From positions 1 through 64,000 of the forward strand of contig CALVAD010000002.1 in the NCBI GenBank assembly GCA_944325495.1: a stretch of DNA of 64,000 nucleotides, written 5' to 3'. Positions 1-7,550 of this stretch are shown piece after piece. This stretch comes from an uncultured Bacteroidales bacterium. GTDB taxonomy: Bacteria > Bacteroidota > Bacteroidia > Bacteroidales > UBA932. The position numbers and the translations under genes are program-made. Numbering within the stretch: position 1 is the first letter of the stretch; each line of letters starts with the position of its first letter. The notes under the pieces were generated by a model. It was not told where the DNA came from, did not search any database, and saw nothing but the letters and a program-made list of their open reading frames with translations.

Positions 1-29
1 GCCGGATTTGTTTACTTGGTGAATCCGGC
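1..29. repeat. Perfect hairpin at the left edge
   Basis: Eight-base perfect arms (GCCGGATT at 1-8 and AATCCGGC at 22-29) enclose a 13-base loop. On the plus strand a run of six Ts begins about ten bases after the stem, too far for a standard intrinsic terminator. On the minus strand the hairpin would end a transcript running through rpmF and the tRNA fragment, but the bases after it lie outside the window. It could be a terminator for the typA-rpmF unit or structure inside whatever interrupts the tRNA. Confidence 0.5.
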
Positions 30-65
30 TCACCTCATCTTTTTTGTGCCTTGCCCCCTGCCATA

Positions 66-106
66 CGTTTAGGAAACCTTCGTTCTATCCGTTGAACTAA
101 GGGACC
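66..106 (-). pseudogene. 5' half of tRNA-Arg (anticodon CCT), interrupted
   Basis: Read on the minus strand from 106, the sequence gives an acceptor 5' strand (GGTCCCT), a D arm (GTTC, loop, GAAC) and the 5' anticodon stem and loop with anticodon CCT (complement of 71-73). The expected 3' anticodon strand (about ACCTT) is replaced after AC, and no T arm or acceptor 3' strand follows down to base 1. What is visible is therefore half a tRNA. It could be a remnant, one exon of a tRNA split by an intron whose 3' exon is outside the window, or one side of an integration junction. It lies about 19 bases downstream of rpmF on the same strand. Confidence 0.6.
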
Positions 107-125
107 ATTGCCGGAGAGGCTCAGC

Positions 126-308
126 CTACTCCGCGTTCTTGACGATTATCTGACGTCCTCTATAGTAGCCGCACTCGGGGCAGACACGGTGATATATCAC
201 GGTCGCACCGCAGTTGGGGCAGGAAGCGAGAGTAGGGACGGGAGCGAAGTCGTGGGTACGGCGCTTGTCCCTGCGCTGCTTTGAAAGTTTGTGTTTCGGA
301 TGTGCCAT
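126..308 (-). CDS. rpmF: 50S ribosomal protein L32
   Basis: This 60-residue basic protein is a component of the large ribosomal subunit. The N-terminus (MAHPKHKLSKQRRDKRR) and the two zinc-ribbon pairs, C30-x2-C33 and C43-x2-C46, are characteristic of bL32, and all four cysteines are present, so this is the zinc-binding form. It lies 21 bases after the DUF177 gene on the same strand, the usual bacterial pairing. The lipid genes plsX and fabH often come next in bacteria; here the sequence after rpmF is a partial tRNA and then the window edge. Confidence 0.97.
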   Translation of the reverse strand: MAHPKHKLSKQRRDKRRTHDFAPVPTLASCPNCGATVIYHRVCPECGYYRGRQIIVKNAE

Positions 309-329
309 TTCTTTATCTTTTTAATATCA

Positions 330-716
330 TTATTCACTCAAATACCCCACAGTCTCCTGATTGCAGCCTCCGTCGGGATGAACCCGCTTCAGCGGAAGGG
401 AGATGCACACGTAGTCGTATACATCCTGGCTCAGGTCCAGCTCGGCTCCCTCCGGCGCGTAGCTCTCCTCGAAGGAAGTCTCCACCGGAATCTCAAGCTC
501 CTCAAGGCAGCGGTCGCAGGCGACGGTCACGGCGCCTGAAATCTCACATCTGACATCCGCGGTGGTGCCGTGGAAACGCAGCTCGGCGTTCACCAGGATG
601 TCGGCCCCGAGTATCTCGGAATTGCCGAATTCTTCAAAGAACCTGCCGTCGGCGCGCCATTCGTAGCGGCTCACTCCCGGCTTCAGACCAATCAGTCCAA
701 CTATAAAGGGTTGCAA
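330..716 (-). CDS. DUF177 (YceD-family) protein
   Basis: This protein of about 128 residues belongs to the DUF177/YceD family, which is linked in other bacteria and plants to 23S rRNA metabolism and sits next to rpmF. Family marks are the CDRCLEEL motif at residues 67-74 and the acidic stretch around 90-100; C104 and C118 may complete a metal site. The start is uncertain. No in-frame ATG precedes the conserved LKPG motif, so the best conventional start is the TTG at 716-714. That TTG overlaps a promoter-like TAACTTTG box, so a transcript made from that box would need a later, non-standard start. Read-through from typA, 24 bases upstream, would allow the TTG. Confidence 0.85.
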   Translation of the reverse strand: MQPFIVGLIGLKPGVSRYEWRADGRFFEEFGNSEILGADILVNAELRFHGTTADVRCEISGAVTVACDRCLEELEIPVETSFEESYAPEGAELDLSQDVYDYVCISLPLKRVHPDGGCNQETVGYLSE

Positions 717-721
717 AGTTA
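714..721 (-). promoter_or_regulatory. Bacteroidota -7 box (TAACTTTG)
   Basis: The minus-strand TAACTTTG matches the TAnnTTTG consensus of the primary sigma factor in this phylum. It lies in the short gap between typA and the DUF177 gene. No clear -33 TTTG was found. It overlaps the putative TTG start codon. Confidence 0.4.
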
Positions 722-740
722 TAAAAAATTTCTTTCGTTG

Positions 741-2546
741 TCAATCCTCGTTGTCGCTATTTCTTTTTCTCGCCAGCGGATCGAGCAGAATCTTGCGTAT
801 TCTCATGTGGTGGGGCGTCACTTCCACGAGCTCGTCCTCCTGGATATACTCCAGCGCCTCCTCGAGCGAGAACTTGATTGCCGGCGGCAGGACTATCTTC
901 TCGTCGGAGCCGGCGGCGCGCACGTTGGTCAGCTTCTTGGTCTTGCAGATGTTGATGTTCAAGTCCCTCTCGCGAGTGTGCTCGCCCACCACCTGGCCGG
1001 CGTAGATCTCCTCGCCCGGCTCCACGAAGAAGCGGCCGCGGTCGAGCAGCTTGTTGATCGAGTAGGCTATGGCGGTTCCGGTCTCGATCGACACGAGCGA
1101 ACCGTTGGTGCGGCGCTCGATATCCCCCTTGTAGGGCTGGTAATCCTTGAACCTGTGGGCCACCACGGCCTCGCCCTGGGTCGCCGTGAGCAGATTGGAG
1201 CGCAGTCCCATGAGACCTCGCGTGGGTATCTCGAACTCCAGCAGGGTGCGGTCTCCGCGCGGCTCCATCCTCAGAAGGGCGCCCTTGCGGCGGGTGGCTA
1301 TCTCTATGGCCGAGCCCACGAACTGCTCGGGAACCTCGATCGAAAGATCCTCCACGGGTTCGCAACGCTGGCCGCCTATGGTCTTGTCGAGGACCTTGGG
1401 CTGGCCGACCTGCAGCTCGAAGCCCTCGCGGCGCATGGTCTCGATGAGCACCGAAAGGTGCAGCACGCCGCGTCCGTAGACGACGAACGAGTCGGCGGAG
1501 AGTCCGGGCTTGACGCGCAGCGCGAGATTCTTCTCCAACTCCTTGTCGAGACGCTCCTTTATGTGCCTGGAAGTCACATATTTGCCGTCCTTTCCGAAGA
1601 AAGGCGAATTGTTTATCATGAAGAGCATGCTCATAGTAGGCTCGTCGACGGCTATCGGCGGAAGCGGCTCAGGCTTGTCGTAGTCCGCTATCGTGTCGCC
1701 TATCTCGAAGCCGTCTATGCCCACCACGGCGCAGATGTCGCCGCAGCCGACCTCGTCGACATTGGCCTTGCCGAGGCCCTCGAAGACCATGAGCTGCTTT
1801 ATCTTCTGCTTCTGGATGACATCGTAGCGCTTGCAGAGACTTATCTGCTGCCCCGTCCTGAGCGAGCCGCGGGTTATCCTGCCCACGGCGATGCGGCCGA
1901 CATAGGGCGAATATTCCAGAGAGGAGATGAGCATCTGCGGCGTGCCTTCCACGACCTCGGGAGCGGGAATCACCTCAAGTATGGTGTCCAGCAGCGGAGT
2001 TATGTCCTTCGTGGGCTTCTTCCAGTCGAGAGACATCCAGCCCTGCTTGGCCGAACCGTAGACCGTAGTGAAGTCCAGCTGGTCGTCGCTGGCGTTCAGG
2101 TTGCACATCAGGTCGAACACCTCCTCTTGGACCTCGTCCGGACGGCAGTTGGGCTTGTCGACCTTGTTGACGACCACGATGGGCTTCTTGCCGAGCTGCA
2201 GGGCCTTCTGCAGCACGAAACGGGTCTGCGGCATGCAGCCCTCGAATGCGTCCACCAGAAGCAGCACGCCGTCGGCCATGTTCAGCACCCTCTCCACCTC
2301 GCCGCCGAAATCGCTGTGGCCCGGAGTGTCGATAATGTTGATCTTCACGCCCTTGTAGGTCACGGAAACATTCTTCGCGAGTATGGTGATGCCTCTTTCC
2401 CTCTCGAGGTCGTTGTTGTCGAGGATGAGCTGGTTGAGGTTCTCCGGCTGCCGCACCAGATTCGCCTGGTATATCATCCTGTCCACGAGCGTGGTCTTGC
2501 CGTGATCGACATGCGCGATGATTGCGATATTTCTGATTTCCTGCAT
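741..2546 (-). CDS. typA: Ribosome-associated GTPase TypA/BipA
   Basis: This translational GTPase of the EF-G/LepA class binds the 70S ribosome and supports large-subunit assembly and stress growth. The protein of about 601 residues (E. coli BipA has 607) starts MQEIRNIAII and has the G1 loop AHVDHGKT, the switch-1 segment RERGITI, DTPGHSDF (G3) and NKVD (G4), followed by the EF-G-like beta-barrel and the BipA-specific C-terminus. An open frame continues upstream to 2825 but has no family similarity. The ATG at 2555 (MKSMQEI) is also possible. A TATCTTTG box at 2574-2567 implies a very short leader, which favours 2546. Downstream genes are DUF177 and rpmF. Confidence 0.96.
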   Translation of the reverse strand: MQEIRNIAIIAHVDHGKTTLVDRMIYQANLVRQPENLNQLILDNNDLERERGITILAKNVSVTYKGVKINIIDTPGHSDFGGEVERVLNMADGVLLLVDAFEGCMPQTRFVLQKALQLGKKPIVVVNKVDKPNCRPDEVQEEVFDLMCNLNASDDQLDFTTVYGSAKQGWMSLDWKKPTKDITPLLDTILEVIPAPEVVEGTPQMLISSLEYSPYVGRIAVGRITRGSLRTGQQISLCKRYDVIQKQKIKQLMVFEGLGKANVDEVGCGDICAVVGIDGFEIGDTIADYDKPEPLPPIAVDEPTMSMLFMINNSPFFGKDGKYVTSRHIKERLDKELEKNLALRVKPGLSADSFVVYGRGVLHLSVLIETMRREGFELQVGQPKVLDKTIGGQRCEPVEDLSIEVPEQFVGSAIEIATRRKGALLRMEPRGDRTLLEFEIPTRGLMGLRSNLLTATQGEAVVAHRFKDYQPYKGDIERRTNGSLVSIETGTAIAYSINKLLDRGRFFVEPGEEIYAGQVVGEHTRERDLNINICKTKKLTNVRAAGSDEKIVLPPAIKFSLEEALEYIQEDELVEVTPHHMRIRKILLDPLARKRNSDNED

Positions 2547-2566
2547 ACTTTTCATAATGAATCCTG

Positions 2567-2574
2567 CAAAGATA
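2567..2574 (-). promoter_or_regulatory. Probable typA -7 box (TATCTTTG)
   Basis: Minus-strand TATCTTTG fits TAnnTTTG exactly. If the G is at about -4, transcription starts near 2563, leaving 7 bases to the ATG at 2555 or 16 to the one at 2546. No convincing -33 element was found at the standard spacing. Confidence 0.5.
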
Positions 2575-2689
2575 CTGATTTCTTGCGGAATTCCACACAA
2601 TCCGGCGGCAGGCGCAGGCATTCTTCCGGAGGACGCCGCTCCGGAGGGAACAAACGGGAGCGATTTTTCGGAAGCTGTTCCAAAATTGC

Positions 2690-2697
2690 TATCTTTG
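2690..2697 (+). promoter_or_regulatory. -7 box (TATCTTTG) with near-leaderless start
   Basis: TATCTTTG ends six bases before the ATG at 2704. Using the family rule that the box is centred at -7, the transcript would start about three bases before the start codon. It is the only promoter-like sequence seen before the lipoprotein gene. Confidence 0.45.
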
Positions 2698-2703
2698 CTG
2701 AAT

Positions 2704-3987
2704 ATGCACTCATTCCGCACACTAATAATCATGGCAGCGGCCGCGCTGGCTCTCGTCTCCTGCGGGGGCGGTGATTCCGATTCGGGCGCAGGGCCCTCGG
2801 AGGAAGTCCGCGCGCTGCTGCGCACGGTGCCGTCGGACGCGCTGGCCGTAGCGGTCAGACGCAGCTGCGCGGAAGCCGTCTCGCTGCTGGACTCCTCGAC
2901 GGCGCTGCGTTCGCTCGGCTACGGCGGCCTGGAAGATTCTCCGGCCGTCATTTCATGGACCTTCGACGGAAAGCTCTCCCCCGTGCTCGCGGTGGACGCG
3001 GGCAGGACGCAGGCGCGGGCAGAAGCCGCCGGAGCGGCCGCGGAGCTCGCCGGAAGCCTCGGGCTGCATGCGGAATGGTATGCTGCGGACAGCCTGGTCG
3101 GAAGGCACGCCATGCTCGTGCTGACCGGATCGGAAGCCCTGATGACGGCGGTCCGGAGGCATATTTCGGAGGGACGGTCCATAATGGACGCCGACGGCTT
3201 CGGCACCGCGGTCTCATATGCCGGCCAGTCGAAGGACTTCACCGTACTGCGCAACAGCGGCGCCAGGCGCCTGCTTCCGCCGGAGTTCCTGGAAGGGCTC
3301 TACACGCAGCGCAGCGCGGCGGCGTTTCTCGGCAGAATCTCCGACTGGATCACGATATGCCCCGAAAGCGACGGAAGATACCGTCTGGACGCCACGCTCG
3401 GCGACACGCCGTCGTACTACACCAACATGTTCGGCGCGCTTCCGTTCGCCGACAGCCGGCTCGGCGAGATACTGCCGTCCGACTGTTCGTTCGCGGTATC
3501 GCTTCCCGTCCCCCAGCCGGAGTTCCGCGAAGCCTACCGGAGATATGTCGACGCATCGGTGCGCTACACAGCCTACGCGAGGCGTCTCGACGAACTTGAG
3601 AAGCAGAGCGGCGTGAACCCGCTCGACTGGGAGCTGGAGAACGGAATCTGCGAGGCCGGGATCATCGCCGGAAGTTTCGGCAGGGTGGTGGCGCTGCGGC
3701 ACGGGGAGGCGCCTGAAGGCACGGGGGCGCAGGAGAACCCGTACCGCGGATTCGCCGGGGCGCTCTACGGCTCCGCATTCTCCCTGCCCGACGACAGCAT
3801 GTGCGCGGAAGCCGGCGACTGGTGGATATACGGAAGCGCGGAGGCGGTGAACGGCTTCACCGAGGCTCTGGCGCAGCCGTCCGGAATCAAATGGCCCCTG
3901 AGGGGAAATCACATAGTAATGTACAAATCCGGCAGGCTGCTCTGCTGGAACAAAAAAGGAATCTACTTATGGAATTCAGATCTGTAA
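2704..3987 (+). CDS. Uncharacterised lipoprotein, DUF3352-like
   Basis: This protein of about 427 residues has an SPII signal (basic N-terminus, hydrophobic stretch, lipobox LVSC with the cysteine near residue 20). The mature part has no catalytic motif I recognise. Its layout (a start near VPSDALAVAV, a mid-region YYTNMFGALP, long helices) loosely resembles DUF3352-type periplasmic proteins of unknown function. The open frame extends back to 2518, but the lipobox fixes the start at 2704. Its last 19 bases overlap the acyl-CoA ligase gene, so the two are translationally coupled; a role near the membrane with lipid metabolism is only inference. Confidence 0.75.
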   Translation: MHSFRTLIIMAAAALALVSCGGGDSDSGAGPSEEVRALLRTVPSDALAVAVRRSCAEAVSLLDSSTALRSLGYGGLEDSPAVISWTFDGKLSPVLAVDAGRTQARAEAAGAAAELAGSLGLHAEWYAADSLVGRHAMLVLTGSEALMTAVRRHISEGRSIMDADGFGTAVSYAGQSKDFTVLRNSGARRLLPPEFLEGLYTQRSAAAFLGRISDWITICPESDGRYRLDATLGDTPSYYTNMFGALPFADSRLGEILPSDCSFAVSLPVPQPEFREAYRRYVDASVRYTAYARRLDELEKQSGVNPLDWELENGICEAGIIAGSFGRVVALRHGEAPEGTGAQENPYRGFAGALYGSAFSLPDDSMCAEAGDWWIYGSAEAVNGFTEALAQPSGIKWPLRGNHIVMYKSGRLLCWNKKGIYLWNSDL

Positions 3988-5624
3988 ACAAGCTCATAGA
4001 GAAGAGCGTCAAGGACCATTGGGAGAAGGACGCCCTGTCCAACTACCAGGGAACCACACTCAAGTACAAGGATGTCGCGCAGAGAATAAAGTTCCTGCAC
4101 ATAGCCTTCGAGAGATGCGGCCTCAAGAAAGGGGACAAGGTCGCCCTGTGCTCACGCAACCAGGCCAACTGGGGAGTGTGCTTCCTGGCATCCACGACCT
4201 ACGGCGCCGTGCCCGTGCCCATACTCCACGAGTTCAAGGCAGAGAGCATCCATTATCTGGTGAACCACTCCGAGGCCAAGGTCCTCTTCGTCGACGAGGT
4301 GATCTGGGAGGGGCTCTCGGAAAACGAGATGCCGGGACTCGAAGTGATAGTCCAGATGAACAACCTCAAGTTCATCTATGCGAAGAGCACCGAGTTCCAG
4401 GACGTCAGGGACAAGATCACCGAGATATTCAACGGCATGTACCCCGGAGGTTTCACGCGCGAGGACGTGAGCTACTACGAGGACAGCGCCGACGAGCTCG
4501 CCCTGATAAACTACACTTCGGGCACCTCGGGCTTCTCCAAAGGAGTCATGATCCCCTACAGGGCCCTGTATTCCAATATCATGTTCGCGACTCTCGAAGC
4601 CGAGCCACAGCTCGACAGCAACTCGAAGGTCGTGGCGATGCTGCCTTCGGCGCACATGTACGGAATGATGTTCGAGTTCCTGTTCGAGATGACCATAGGC
4701 ATGCATGTGCACTTCCTGACGCGCATCCCCAGCCCCAAGATCATCATGCAGGCCTTCGCCGACATCCACCCCGACATAATAATCGCGGTCCCGCTGATCA
4801 TCGAGAAGGTCTACAAGTCCAAGCTCAAGCCCATACTTGACCGCAACCGGCTCTTCTTCAAGCTGCCGATCATCGACAAGGTGCTCGAAAGGAAGGTGCG
4901 CAACGAGCTCGTGAGCTCCTTCGGCGGCAAGTTCGAGGAGATCATACTCGGAGGCGCGGCCTTCAACCCCGAGGTGGAGAGCTTCTTCCACAAGATAGGC
5001 TTCCCCTACACCGTGGGCTACGGCATGACCGAGTGCGCCCCCATAATCACCTACGCCCACTGGGACAAGGCCAAGCCGCTCTCCTGCGGCAAGGCCGCCA
5101 TGAACATGCAGATACGCGTCGAATCCCCTGATCCCCGCAACATACCCGGAGAAGTCCAGGTCAAGGGACCCAACGTGTTCCTCGGCTACTACAAGAACGA
5201 GGAGGCCACCGCGGCCTCGTTCACCGGCGACGGCTGGTTCAAGACCGGCGACATGGGAGTCATAGACGAGGACGGCTACCTCTTCCTGCGCGGGCGTTCG
5301 AAGTGCATGATACTCGGAGCTAACGGGCAGAACATTTATCCCGAGGAGCTTGAGGCTGTCATCAACACGGTCACCTATGTCGTGGAATCGCTCGTGATCG
5401 AGGACAATGGCGGCCTGACCGCCCTGATATACCCTGACTACCATCAGGGCGAGCTCGACGGGCTCGACAGCGACGCTCTCGAGAAGAGGCTCGCCGGCGC
5501 CCTTCCGGAAATCAACAGGCAGCTGCCCGCATACGCCCAGATCCGCCGCATCGAGTTCATGCCGGAGGATTTCGAGCGCACGCCGAAGCGCAGCATCAAG
5601 CGCTACCTGTACCAGAGATCATGA
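3969..5624 (+). CDS. Long-chain acyl-CoA synthetase / AMP-forming ligase
   Basis: This ANL-superfamily enzyme (about 551 residues) activates a fatty acid with ATP to an acyl-adenylate and transfers it to CoA. Visible motifs are the phosphate loop YTSGTSGFSKG (residues 182-192), GYGMTEC (A5), the hinge region TGDMGVIDEDGY with RGRSK, and the C-terminal catalytic lysine in PKRSIKRYL. The start MEFRSVNKL is chosen because homologous sequence begins there; the frame is open further upstream inside the preceding gene. It overlaps the upstream gene by 19 bases and the next by 4 (ATGA). Substrate chain length cannot be read from the sequence. Exogenous fatty acid uptake is the usual role. Confidence 0.9.
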   Translation: MEFRSVNKLIEKSVKDHWEKDALSNYQGTTLKYKDVAQRIKFLHIAFERCGLKKGDKVALCSRNQANWGVCFLASTTYGAVPVPILHEFKAESIHYLVNHSEAKVLFVDEVIWEGLSENEMPGLEVIVQMNNLKFIYAKSTEFQDVRDKITEIFNGMYPGGFTREDVSYYEDSADELALINYTSGTSGFSKGVMIPYRALYSNIMFATLEAEPQLDSNSKVVAMLPSAHMYGMMFEFLFEMTIGMHVHFLTRIPSPKIIMQAFADIHPDIIIAVPLIIEKVYKSKLKPILDRNRLFFKLPIIDKVLERKVRNELVSSFGGKFEEIILGGAAFNPEVESFFHKIGFPYTVGYGMTECAPIITYAHWDKAKPLSCGKAAMNMQIRVESPDPRNIPGEVQVKGPNVFLGYYKNEEATAASFTGDGWFKTGDMGVIDEDGYLFLRGRSKCMILGANGQNIYPEELEAVINTVTYVVESLVIEDNGGLTALIYPDYHQGELDGLDSDALEKRLAGALPEINRQLPAYAQIRRIEFMPEDFERTPKRSIKRYLYQRS

Positions 5625-6028
5625 TGAACAAGTTCGACGACAAATACATTGCCATGGCCCAGATATGGGCCGGAAACTCCTATTGCAGGCGCAGGCAGGT
5701 CGGAGCCCTGATCGTGAAGGACAAGATGATAATCTCCGACGGCTACAACGGCACGCCCTCCGGCTTCGAGAACATCTGCGAGGACGAGAACGGCATCACC
5801 AAGCCCTATGTGCTGCATGCCGAAGCCAACGCGATCACCAAAGTCGCGAAGTCCGGCAACAGCTCCGAGGGGGCGACTCTGTATGTGACGGCCGCGCCCT
5901 GCATCGAATGCTCCAAGCTCATCATCCAGGCCGGCATAAAGCGCGTGGTCTACAAGGATGAATACCGGCTGACCGACGGGGTCGACCTGCTGCGCAAGGC
6001 CGGAATCACGGTTGAAAAAGTGGATTAG
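5621..6028 (+). CDS. Deoxycytidylate (dCMP) deaminase
   Basis: This 135-residue zinc enzyme of the cytidine/deoxycytidylate deaminase superfamily converts dCMP to dUMP, feeding thymidylate synthesis. The zinc-binding and catalytic residues are H66-A-E68 and the pair C94-x2-C97 (APCIECSK). YNGTPSGFEN at residues 42-51 is the dCMP-specific loop, which separates it from tRNA and cytidine deaminases. The start overlaps the previous stop (ATGA), and the next gene begins directly after its stop, so the run from 2704 to 7546 is one operon. Confidence 0.93.
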   Translation: MMNKFDDKYIAMAQIWAGNSYCRRRQVGALIVKDKMIISDGYNGTPSGFENICEDENGITKPYVLHAEANAITKVAKSGNSSEGATLYVTAAPCIECSKLIIQAGIKRVVYKDEYRLTDGVDLLRKAGITVEKVD

Positions 6029-7546
6029 ATGAAAAGCAATCTCACGGTGGCGCTGCTCGGCGTCGCGATAGGAATACTGGCCACGCTGGCCTTCCAACTC
6101 TTCTTCGGCCGCGGCCCGGCGACGGACGCCGGCGGCGACTGGCGCAAGGTCTCGCTGATACTCGAGAGCATAGACAGGAACTATGTCGACTCCGTGGACC
6201 ACGGCAAGGTCACGGACGCCGTGGCTTCAGCCGCGCTCTCGGCTCTCGACCCGCATTCGGTCTACATGCTGCCCAGCACCCTGGAGGCCTCCGAGGAGGA
6301 CCTCGCCGGGAACTTCGACGGCATAGGCATACAGTTCAACGTGCCCAACGACACCGCCGTGGTCATAGAGGTGATACCGGGAGGCCCGTCCGAGAAGATA
6401 GGGCTGCAGCCCGGCGACAGGCTCATAAAGGTCGACACGACCGTGATAGCCGGCGTGCAGTTCCCGCAGGACAGCATGGTCCGCAGGATGAAGGGCAAGG
6501 CCGGATCGAAGGTCACCGTGACCGTGCAGCGCGGAGCGGAGACCATTCCGTTCGAAATCACCCGCGGCAGGATTCCCACACACTCCGTGGACGCGGCCTT
6601 CATGGTCGACGACACCACCGGATACATACGGCTGTCGAAGTTCTCCAGAACGACGGCCCAGGAATTCCTGGTCTCAGGCACGGGGCTGCTCGCCCAGGGC
6701 ATGACCAGGCTCATTCTCGACCTGCGCAACAATTCCGGAGGCTTCCTGGACCAGGCGCTGGCCCTGTCGAACATGTTCCTCAGCGAGGGCGACCCGATAG
6801 TCTACATGGAGGGCCTGCACCGCAAGCGCGAAGACTTCAAGGCCGACGGGCACGGGCTGCTCCGCGATGTCGGGCTCAGCGTGCTGATCAACGAAGGCAC
6901 GGCCTCATCGAGCGAGATCCTGGCCGGAGCCCTGCAGGACAACGGCCGCGCCACGATAGTCGGGCGCCGCTCCTTCGGCAAGGGGCTCGTGCAGGAGCCT
7001 TTCTACTTCACCGACGGCTCGGGCATGCGCATAACGGTGGCGAGGTTCTACACTCCCTCGGGACGCTGCATCCAGAAGCCCTACACCGAAGACTACGACT
7101 ACGAAGTGTTCAGGCGCTATGACAGCGGCGAGATGGTCAGCGCCGACAGCATGAGGATAGAGGACGGCGGCATACTGCCCGACGTCTTCGTGCCCGTGGA
7201 CACCACGCGCGCCGGCAATTTCTACATAAGCTGCAACAGGAAGGCCACGACGATGCGCTTCGCGTCCGCATGGTTCGACTCCCACCGCGACGAGCTCCTG
7301 GCGATAGACGACTATGCCTCCCTGCTGGAATATCTCGACGGAGCCGGGCTGGAAAGGAATTTCCTGGACTTCGCCCGCAGGGAGGACGGCCTCACGCCCT
7401 CGCCCGCGGAATGGGCGGCCGACAGACAGTATCTGATGACCCAGGTCCGCGCGCTCGTGGGCCGGTATTCGCGGCTCGGCGACAACGCCTACTACCACCT
7501 GTTCCTGAAGACGGACGACAGCTTCAAGGCCGCCGTCGCCCTCTGA
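6029..7546 (+). CDS. C-terminal processing peptidase (S41) with PDZ domain
   Basis: This periplasmic serine protease of the CtpA/Prc family has 505 residues. An N-terminal membrane anchor or uncleaved signal (residues 7-26) is followed by a PDZ domain (about 95-175) and the S41 core. The catalytic serine lies in the segment EGTASSSEILAG (about 289-300) and the general-base lysine is K318 in RRSFGKG; LRNNSGG (232-238) is the conserved core strand. Family members trim or degrade periplasmic proteins at their C-termini. It starts immediately after the dCMP deaminase stop and is the last gene of this operon, ending tail-to-tail with the PUL regulator four bases away. Confidence 0.93.
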   Translation: MKSNLTVALLGVAIGILATLAFQLFFGRGPATDAGGDWRKVSLILESIDRNYVDSVDHGKVTDAVASAALSALDPHSVYMLPSTLEASEEDLAGNFDGIGIQFNVPNDTAVVIEVIPGGPSEKIGLQPGDRLIKVDTTVIAGVQFPQDSMVRRMKGKAGSKVTVTVQRGAETIPFEITRGRIPTHSVDAAFMVDDTTGYIRLSKFSRTTAQEFLVSGTGLLAQGMTRLILDLRNNSGGFLDQALALSNMFLSEGDPIVYMEGLHRKREDFKADGHGLLRDVGLSVLINEGTASSSEILAGALQDNGRATIVGRRSFGKGLVQEPFYFTDGSGMRITVARFYTPSGRCIQKPYTEDYDYEVFRRYDSGEMVSADSMRIEDGGILPDVFVPVDTTRAGNFYISCNRKATTMRFASAWFDSHRDELLAIDDYASLLEYLDGAGLERNFLDFARREDGLTPSPAEWAADRQYLMTQVRALVGRYSRLGDNAYYHLFLKTDDSFKAAVAL

Positions 7547-7550
7547 AATC

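Noticed and set aside
570..2774. Long open frame of over 700 codons on the plus strand opposite typA
   Set aside because: It is antisense to a certain gene, has no recognisable domain, and is explained by high GC and the codon bias of typA.
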